A stretch of 21,933 nucleotides of DNA from positions 1-21,933 of the forward strand of contig JACQEQ010000230.1 of the NCBI GenBank assembly GCA_016200445.1, read 5' to 3'. The notes under the pieces were generated by a model that was not told the origin of the DNA, did not search any database, and saw nothing but the letters and a program-made list of their open reading frames with translations. Below are positions 16,282 through 21,933 of the stretch, piece after piece. The DNA comes from Gammaproteobacteria bacterium. Its GTDB lineage: Bacteria; Pseudomonadota; Gammaproteobacteria; SG8-11. The position numbers were made by a program, and so were the translations under genes. The first letter of the stretch is position 1, and each line of letters opens with the position of its first letter.

Positions 16282-17841
16282 ATGACCAGCACCCTCGACA
16301 GCTACGATCAAATCCCCTACGACGCGGTGCCGATCACCGACACGCATCCGGATCACCTGTGCGTGCTCGGCCGCATGTTCGGTTTGCAAACCGCCGATCC
16401 AGAACGGTGCCGGGTGTTGGAATTTGGCTGTGCCGACGGCGCCAACATTATTCCGCTCGCGTATTACCTGCCGCGCAGCGAGTTCGTGGGTGTGGAACTG
16501 TCGCAAGTACAAGTCGACACCGGGCGCGTGTTGATCGAACAATTGCAACTTACCAACATCGACCTGCTGCATCATGACGTGCTGACGTTGCCCGACACGC
16601 TGGGCACCTTCGACTACATCATCGCGCACGGGATTTTTTCCTGGGTACCGCCACAGGTCCAAGAACGTATTCTGGAATTGTGCGGACACCTGCTTGCACC
16701 GCACGGCGTGGCCTATATCAGCTACAACACGCTGCCCGGCTGGCGCGGGCGCGCCATGCTGCGCGACATGTTGTTACATCACTGTCGTCATTTGCACACG
16801 CCGCGCGAGCGTTTGCACGCCGCTGAAGAACTGCTCGAATTTCTACACACAGGGTATGCCGGATTGGAATCGCCGTCGGTGGATTGGTTGAAACAAGAAG
16901 TCGCGCATCTGCGCCAAGCGTCGCGCAGCTATCTGTTCCACGAATATCTGGAAGACATCAACGCGCCGCTGCTGTTCAGCGACTTCATGCAACGCGCGCA
17001 ACAACACGGCTTGAAGTACCTGTGCGACTCCGATCTGTACACGATGTTTCCATCCACGCTGGGCGATGCAGCGGCCAAGTTGTTGGAGCCGTACGACGAT
17101 TTGCTCGAACAAGAACAGTACATGGATTTCCTGCGCGCGCGTCCGTTTCGCCGCAGCGTGCTATGCCGCGATCAACGCGAACTGCAACGCGAGCTCAATC
17201 TCGACTTTATGCGGGAATACGGAATCGTTGCGTACCTGACCCCGCGCGACGCGCCGGATTTTGCAGCACCGCGCAGCCAGTCCTACTTGTCGGCCAGCGG
17301 CAAAGACTATGCGGTGACACATCCGCTCACCAAGCACGCCCTGCAACAACTCGTTGAGGTTTTTCCCAATGCGCTGCACTTCGATGCGCTAGCCGATACA
17401 GCAAGCACCGAACTTATCCGCACCGGCGCCGCGCCATTAGCACAACAGCACACCCTATTGCTCAGCGAGTTATTCAGCCTGTTCAGCGCCCGCGCACTGA
17501 TGCTCACGCCGCGCGAGCAACGTTACTTCAATCAGGTCAGCGAACATCCGCACGCACATCGGCTGGCACACATCCAAGCCGCACGCGGACACGTGCCCTC
17601 GGTGCGCCACATCGACGTCGACCTCGACCCGCTGTCACGCCATCTACTCACGCAGCTCGACGGCACCCGCACGCGCGGCGAGCTGACACAAAACTTAATC
17701 TGCGAAATAGATCAGGACCTGGGCACCCGCGACGCGCTGGTTTCACATGATCGCGACGCAACTCAAATGCACCAACACGTCAGCGATAACGTGGATCGCT
17801 TGCTCGCGTTGTTTGCGCGGCATGGGTTGCTTGCGGGGTAG
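16282..17841 (+). CDS. Methyltransferase with regulatory domain, PKMT-like
   Basis: This is a 519-residue class I SAM-dependent methyltransferase. The catalytic domain (about 40-190) has motif I VLEFGCADGANIIPLA (45-60), FVGVELSQ and the HGIFSWVPP and YNTLPGWRGR segments, typical of methyltransferases that carry the MethyTransf_Reg domain (about 205-300 here). The C-terminal part (LDPLSRHLLTQLDGTRTRGEL onward) looks like a winged helix. This three-part build is shared with Rickettsia PKMT1/PKMT2, which methylate lysines of outer-membrane proteins; whether this protein does so is inference. I chose the ATG at 16282 because GGATGA lies six bases upstream; ATG 16273 is an alternative. It lies 43 bases past the REP-like element. 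Confidence 0.83.
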   Translation: MTSTLDSYDQIPYDAVPITDTHPDHLCVLGRMFGLQTADPERCRVLEFGCADGANIIPLAYYLPRSEFVGVELSQVQVDTGRVLIEQLQLTNIDLLHHDVLTLPDTLGTFDYIIAHGIFSWVPPQVQERILELCGHLLAPHGVAYISYNTLPGWRGRAMLRDMLLHHCRHLHTPRERLHAAEELLEFLHTGYAGLESPSVDWLKQEVAHLRQASRSYLFHEYLEDINAPLLFSDFMQRAQQHGLKYLCDSDLYTMFPSTLGDAAAKLLEPYDDLLEQEQYMDFLRARPFRRSVLCRDQRELQRELNLDFMREYGIVAYLTPRDAPDFAAPRSQSYLSASGKDYAVTHPLTKHALQQLVEVFPNALHFDALADTASTELIRTGAAPLAQQHTLLLSELFSLFSARALMLTPREQRYFNQVSEHPHAHRLAHIQAARGHVPSVRHIDVDLDPLSRHLLTQLDGTRTRGELTQNLICEIDQDLGTRDALVSHDRDATQMHQHVSDNVDRLLALFARHGLLAG

Positions 17842-17868
17842 CGTCAGTTGAGATGAGTCAAGGACTGG

Positions 17869-19177
17869 CTAATAAGCACCCTTGCCAATCAAAACGACGC
17901 GTATCGTACGGGCGAGAATGTAGATGTCTAGCCAACCTGACCAATTACGTACGTAGTACGCGTCTAGAACAACGCGCCGTTCATAACTGGTGCTGTTACG
18001 ACCCGACACTTGCCATAACCCGGTCAACCCCGGCCGGACCTTGCTGTACAACTCGAAGGAGTCTCCGTACTTGGGTATCTCGGCAGCGACGATGGGACGT
18101 GGCCCAACCAAGCTCATTTCGCCCACGAGAATATTCCACAACTGCGGCAATTCATCGAGACTGGTGCGGCGCAACAACCAACATCAGCGGAACACTGATG
18201 ACAGCGGCGAAGAGCGTAAGGACAAGATCAAGAAAACGCTTCATAAAGCGTCGACTCTTGAGCATTAAATTCTGCCGCAACTCTAGACCCAGCACACCAC
18301 CTAGATCGCGCGCATCGACCCATAAACTAGAAAAGCCAAACAGATCGGGCACGATGAGCAAGTGTGGAAAACTGTGCGAGTGCGTTTCCACGAGTTTCAG
18401 TAACTTCTCTCGCGCCACGCCAGGCATTGCGATAACAGCACGTTGGATCCCTAGCTTGCGTGCAATCTCCGGCGCTAAATCCAACGGACCAATTACGGGT
18501 ACTCCTAGCAATTCACCACGTTTCGCCGGATCGTCGTCCAAAATCACTATAGGTTTGAGCCCCATGCTCGGCCAATCACGCAACACTTGAATCACGGTGC
18601 GGCCCGTTTCACCCGCACCCAAAATCACAATGGCCTGTCCCCACCAACCCCGCTTCACAAACAGTACACGCATAAATTTTCGCATCAACGGCACGGCGAT
18701 TAATGCCAATCCCCACGCGGCAAGGAATGTGGAACGGGAATACAAATCGCCACCCTTGGTAAGAAAAAGTGCAACAGCCAAAACCAAAAACACCGACGTG
18801 GTGGTGTAGAACATACGCCGTACTTCTTCCGGCGGAAGAAAATTAGTGCCCGGATACAAACGAGCTAGCGCGTTGGCAAACACAAATAGCAGCAATGCGG
18901 GCCACAAACGTAGATAGATATCGAGATTTAAAAAACCACCGTACAAGTCGCGTACAAAAAACGCGACGCACCACGCCAACAGAATACCGACGATATCGGA
19001 TACCATGAGTACACTCGCAGTCATCCACGGCGAAGTACGATTTGGCCCCAGAATCAAATGTTCAGAAGGAATTTCAGAATGTTGCGGCGCGTGCTGCACC
19101 GAGGCGCCACGCCGACCGAATTTAACGATTTTAATTTTTGCTGATTCTTTAATTTTTACTGATTCATTATTACTCAC
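17869..19177 (-). pseudogene. Polyprenyl glycosylphosphotransferase (WbaP type), internal deletion and frameshift
   Basis: WbaP-type enzymes transfer a sugar phosphate onto undecaprenyl phosphate to begin exopolysaccharide or O-antigen synthesis. The N-terminal piece (18152-19177) has about four membrane helices, a Rossmann-like domain (AIVILGAGETGRTVI) and the re-entrant helix KRFLDLVLTLFAAVISVPLM, then leaves frame and stops as APHQSR. The C-terminal piece (17869 to about 18177) resumes in another frame with LRRTSLDELPQLWN, MSLVGPRPIV and PGLTGLWQVSGRN and ends GAY as in WbaP. Compared with WbaP, about 65-70 residues between the pieces are gone, including the cytosolic segment with the acidic catalytic residues. 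The deletion length must be 2 modulo 3. The start is GTG 19177, set by a strong ribosome site. An assembly error is the alternative. Confidence 0.82.
19130..19165 (-). repeat. 18-bp tandem duplication inside the glycosylphosphotransferase N-terminus
   Basis: Two adjacent 18-base units (19148-19165 and 19130-19147), read on the minus strand, differ at one base. They encode ESVKIK and ESAKIK. The duplication is in frame and lies in the poorly conserved cytosolic N-terminus, so it is probably neutral. Confidence 0.75.
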
Positions 19178-19183
19178 AGAATA

Positions 19184-19189
19184 CCCCCC
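19184..19189 (-). promoter_or_regulatory. Ribosome-binding site deciding the GTG start of the glycosylphosphotransferase
   Basis: A GGGGGG run on the minus strand lies six bases before GTG 19177. It favours this start over the in-frame TTG at 19243, which would add 22 residues without a ribosome site. Confidence 0.6.
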
Positions 19190-19274
19190 GATGTTTGATA
19201 TCCAGTCAATAACAATGGAAACCAGGCGAAATAGTATCTGCAATATTGAATGTTTTCCATTTTTTGAAGGTGAC

Positions 19275-20192
19275 TTAAGACGTGTGATTCCAAAAACGCC
19301 GATGCATGCTCATACGCCGCTTGATCCACAGTGGCAGGTATCTCTCACGCAGACCCAATTGAAAACCAGCGTATTTAAACGCTGTGCGAATCAGAGCCGA
19401 TATCACCAGAACTGGCCGATGCTGCCAGAGGTAGCGCAACTCTGAAATTAGGAACTTCATACCTTCATTGCTGGCATTACCGAAACGCCCTCTAATCCAC
19501 TGCTCCTGTCCATGGAACACCCCGGTATCAAAGTAGCGCTTGAATTCTTCGACGAAGCCATAGTCATGCGAGTGAAATACCGTTGCATCCGCGCAGTAAG
19601 CAACATGCCAATTGGATAAAAGCATTTTGGCAGCAACGTAGGTGTCTTCGCCCAATATCGTTCGCGATGGGAATCCACCGACTTGCATTAGCGCTGTGCG
19701 ACGATACGCCGCAAACGAATTCGAGATGAATGCCGTTTTGATACCCAGATGGGGAATATCGCCTGCGGTTTTAATCAACCCGCTACTGGGGTAATTGAAT
19801 AACCTCGCGTGCGCTTCAATCGGGCCGGCACTAGGCCGAGGAAGTTGCCTTCCATAAACTGCCCCCACACGCGGATTGTTGAACGCATCCGCTAATTTTT
19901 CGAGAGCCCTTGGGTCGGTGAGGATCGCGTCTTGAGTTAGAAAGACGACGACATCCGCATTCGGAAACATATCTACTGCAAGCTGCCTTGTTTTTCCGTG
20001 ATTGAATTCCGAACGACGAATTACGTGTACGGTGGCGCCAGCGTTTCGGAATGCTTCGATATAACCGTCTGTCGATTCTGAATCGATAACTAAAAACTGT
20101 ATTGCCTGAAAAGTCTGACTTCGGAGAGCCGAAATCAACTCACCTGTCATAGGCCCTGGGTTTAGTACCGGTATACAAAGTAACGCGTTCAC
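19275..20192 (-). CDS. Family 2 glycosyltransferase, rhamnosyltransferase-like
   Basis: This is a GT-A fold glycosyltransferase of 305 residues. The N-terminus ALLCIPVLNPGP leads into FLVIDSESTDGY. The metal/nucleotide motif is VVFLTQDAILTDP, where QDA takes the DXD position as in many rhamnosyltransferases. ISNSFAAYRR and the acidic motif ILGEDTYVAAKM follow. The sugar donor is inferred, not shown. I chose GTG 20192 because GGAG lies five bases upstream and the fold begins at once; GTG 20231 would add 13 residues but has no ribosome site. It sits 97 bases upstream of the broken glycosylphosphotransferase and 31-70 bases (by start choice) after the next glycosyltransferase, all on the minus strand in one cluster. 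Confidence 0.86.
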   Translation of the reverse strand: MNALLCIPVLNPGPMTGELISALRSQTFQAIQFLVIDSESTDGYIEAFRNAGATVHVIRRSEFNHGKTRQLAVDMFPNADVVVFLTQDAILTDPRALEKLADAFNNPRVGAVYGRQLPRPSAGPIEAHARLFNYPSSGLIKTAGDIPHLGIKTAFISNSFAAYRRTALMQVGGFPSRTILGEDTYVAAKMLLSNWHVAYCADATVFHSHDYGFVEEFKRYFDTGVFHGQEQWIRGRFGNASNEGMKFLISELRYLWQHRPVLVISALIRTAFKYAGFQLGLRERYLPLWIKRRMSMHRRFWNHTS

Positions 20193-20262
20193 ATCCACTC
20201 CATTGTTGGGATCACTCAGCGAGGTTGCCACAGTTAAAATTTGGCGCTTACAAACAGGCTGC

Positions 20263-21171
20263 CTAACGCAAGCATTCCCCTCCTCGTCCCTTGAGACCGT
20301 CCCAAAATCCGTAGAACGCCATGCGTAAAATTTTAACTCTCAAATTGCTCCCCAAGATAACGAACGTAGTAACCCCAAACAGCCTAACTATTTCAATAAT
20401 TTTCCAAGTGTTCGGAACATAACCCTTACGCGTGAGTTGGATCAAATTGCGCGCCATGTAGTAGTAACGAATAGGTGAATGCACCGGCACTTGGAATGTG
20501 CGACCAATCCAAACCGAGATTGTTTTATTTCCTAATCGATGTTGTAGCCGCGCATTGCATGCACCATAAATTTCGAACCCCTGAGCGGCAGCTCGAAAAC
20601 ACCATTCAGTGTCGACATAATCAATAAATAGAGTTTCGTCAAACACACCGATTGCCTCAAACGTTCTTAATTTATAGTAGCTTCCTGACGCAATTAGGTA
20701 ACTCGCAGATATGGTCGTTGATTCTTCGCGACAATAGGCTCGCTTGATACCAACACCGCTAATCTGTGCAAAATACGAAGCAGAGCCTTTATCATTATCC
20801 ATAAACACCGAACCTACGGCAGCTACCGGCCGCCCAATCGCCTCCAAATTAAGTAAAGCACTGCGCAACTCTTTCACCAACGTGGGACTGGGATGGCTAT
20901 CTTGATCAAGGAGCAAAACCGAATCGACTTCTTGTTGTTGCGCCCAACGAATCCCAACGTTTTGAGCGGCTGCAATTCCTATGTTCTTGCGCTGTGGCAG
21001 AACCACGGCGTAGGTGTCACAGAAACTCAAATCGATAAGGTCAGGCGTGTTATCCACGATCACAACGGCCCTAACTTGATTCCGTAGCGCCTTCAAATTG
21101 GATAGCAAGAGCGAACAATCAGGAAAGTAAGTAACAATTACTGCGGCTGTCTCATCTGTCTTTTGATTCAT
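20263..21171 (-). CDS. Family 2 glycosyltransferase, probable rhamnosyltransferase
   Basis: This 302-residue GT2 protein fits the dTDP-rhamnosyltransferase group used in O-antigen and exopolysaccharide assembly. It starts AAVIVTYFPDCSLLLSNL, then VVIVDNTPD, KNIGIAAAQNVGIRWA, the DXD-type motif LLLDQDSHPSP, ASGSYYKLRTFEAIGVFDE and the acidic motif LFIDYVDTEWCFRAAAQGF. A C-terminal basic amphipathic and hydrophobic region (RYYYMARNLIQLTRKGY; VTTFVILGSNLR) may peripherally attach it to the inner membrane. The ATG directly follows the TGA of the upstream glycosyltransferase (TGAATG) without its own ribosome site, indicating coupled translation. Donor specificity is inferred from family resemblance. 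Confidence 0.88.
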   Translation of the reverse strand: MNQKTDETAAVIVTYFPDCSLLLSNLKALRNQVRAVVIVDNTPDLIDLSFCDTYAVVLPQRKNIGIAAAQNVGIRWAQQQEVDSVLLLDQDSHPSPTLVKELRSALLNLEAIGRPVAAVGSVFMDNDKGSASYFAQISGVGIKRAYCREESTTISASYLIASGSYYKLRTFEAIGVFDETLFIDYVDTEWCFRAAAQGFEIYGACNARLQHRLGNKTISVWIGRTFQVPVHSPIRYYYMARNLIQLTRKGYVPNTWKIIEIVRLFGVTTFVILGSNLRVKILRMAFYGFWDGLKGRGGECLR

Positions 21172-21933
21172 TCAGCGCGAAACAACATACAGCTTCAAAC
21201 ATGAAAAAAGATATTTAACCAACCCTCTTCGTGCGTTCAATTGCGCCTCATTTCTGGCTGATAAAATCTTCGCACGTTGTGACATTTTTGAGCGGCTCCA
21301 CCCCCGGCAGTGGTACGCGATCATGTTAGGGTTATATCGCAGAACAAACCCTGCAAGTCTCAGCCTTATGCTTAAATCAATGTCCTCTTTGTACATAAAA
21401 AAAGAAGCGTCGTAGACCGAAAACGGACTTATTCCTTCTAACTTCGTTAGCGCCTCACGACGACAAAACAATGCGGTACCACAGAGGGCCAATACATCCG
21501 GCGACAAATGGTCGGTCGCTGGTCTTTCCTTTTTTCCTTGCCATCGATCATACCAGCGGCCGTACCAAGTTTGGCACACGCCAGTTGAGTCAATTAAACC
21601 GGTAGATTTTTGCAGTTCGTTATCGTAACCAAGCAACTTCCCAGAAACGGCAGCTACCAATTTGTTTTGTTCTTCGCTGAGGTAGCGCAATGCTATTTTT
21701 ACGTAATCCTTAGTTAGGTAAGTATCCGGGCCAACATACAGCACATACTGTGAAGCGGGATCGACGAGCTGAGTCCCAACGTTCGCCCCGCCCGCGTAAC
21801 CCAAATTGTAATCCAGCTCTACGACCCTTCCCTTTAATCCAGAATTCAATAGCTCCCGCTTCAAGGTTTCACGATCCTTCGAGCGATTGTCGACAATTAG
21901 AACTTCGCGTACCGACTCAGACTGTTGCGCAAG
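21172..21933 (-). CDS. Family 2 glycosyltransferase, 5' end cut by window edge
   Basis: The frame stays open from the right edge of the window to TGA at 21172-21174, giving at least 253 residues; the true start lies outside. Internal TTG 21862-21864 is not the start, because the residues before it, VREVLIVDNRSKDRETL, are the first nucleotide-binding strand of a GT-A fold. Further motifs are NLGYAGGANVG, YVLYVGPDTYL (the DXD position), LALCGTALFCRREAL and the acidic motif FFMYKEDIDLSIRLRLAG, all typical of the WbbL/rhamnosyltransferase side of GT2. It is immediately followed by the next glycosyltransferase. Together with the A/T-richer sequence this marks the end of a surface-polysaccharide cluster that continues to the right. 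Confidence 0.87.
   Translation of the reverse strand, partial: LAQQSESVREVLIVDNRSKDRETLKRELLNSGLKGRVVELDYNLGYAGGANVGTQLVDPASQYVLYVGPDTYLTKDYVKIALRYLSEEQNKLVAAVSGKLLGYDNELQKSTGLIDSTGVCQTWYGRWYDRWQGKKERPATDHLSPDVLALCGTALFCRREALTKLEGISPFSVYDASFFMYKEDIDLSIRLRLAGFVLRYNPNMIAYHCRGWSRSKMSQRAKILSARNEAQLNARRGLVKYLFSCLKLYVVSR

Noticed and set aside
17853..18590. Open plus-strand frame of 245 codons rich in Ser/Arg
   Set aside because: It is antisense to the glycosylphosphotransferase pieces, which carry unmistakable family motifs, and its own sequence resembles no protein family.
19214..19261. AATGGAAA and TTTCCATT inverted repeat upstream of the glycosylphosphotransferase
   Set aside because: Only eight pairs around a 32-base loop in A/T-rich sequence with no T-run; too weak to call an operator or terminator.
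20277..20285. CCCCTCCTC, the same nine bases as the first arm of the REP-like element
   Set aside because: No complementary arm or GGGGTGGTT tail follows, and it encodes the natural C-terminus of a glycosyltransferase; probably chance.

Overview
The window reads as chromosomal DNA of a Gram-negative proteobacterium, most likely a gammaproteobacterium. The main reason is the conserved block of rsmI, divergent from lpoA, yraN and dolP, known from Enterobacteria and relatives. Lipoprotein signal peptides and a KMSKS-type glutamyl-tRNA synthetase agree with this. I cannot name a genus. Base composition is moderately GC-rich until about 18 kb, then visibly richer in A/T in the polysaccharide genes at the right end.

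Left part (1-6.2 kb): rsmI on the minus strand faces away from a plus-strand run of lpoA, yraN, dolP and a GlcD/D-lactate-dehydrogenase-type flavoprotein. The last two overlap by 8 bases. The usual diaA gene between yraN and dolP is absent. A membrane-anchored GGDEF-like protein follows; its catalytic site is degenerate but its c-di-GMP inhibitory-site motif is intact, which points to a c-di-GMP receptor rather than a cyclase.

Middle part (6.2-14.5 kb): ppk2 and gltX run on the minus strand. Divergent from ppk2 is a two-gene sensor-kinase unit: a soluble hybrid histidine kinase whose second PAS domain carries FixL-like heme-pocket residues, followed 11 bases later by a soluble four-PAS histidine kinase with no receiver. 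No DNA-binding response regulator lies nearby. Then, on the minus strand, an exported protein of unknown function is translationally coupled (ATGA overlap) to pcm. The stop codon of pcm overlaps that of the second kinase.

Right part (14.5-21.9 kb): a TPR-methyltransferase fusion and a PKMT-like methyltransferase with a regulatory domain lie in tandem, separated by a REP-like palindromic element that supplies the end and stop codon of the first. Facing them is the end of an exopolysaccharide/O-antigen type cluster on the minus strand: three family 2 glycosyltransferases (the outermost cut by the window edge) and a WbaP-type polyprenyl glycosylphosphotransferase. That last gene is broken by an internal deletion plus frameshift which removes its cytosolic catalytic segment.

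The features most worth following up are the FixL-like PAS in a receiver-lacking-partner kinase pair, the degenerate GGDEF with an intact I-site, the broken initiating transferase, and the REP-separated methyltransferase pair.
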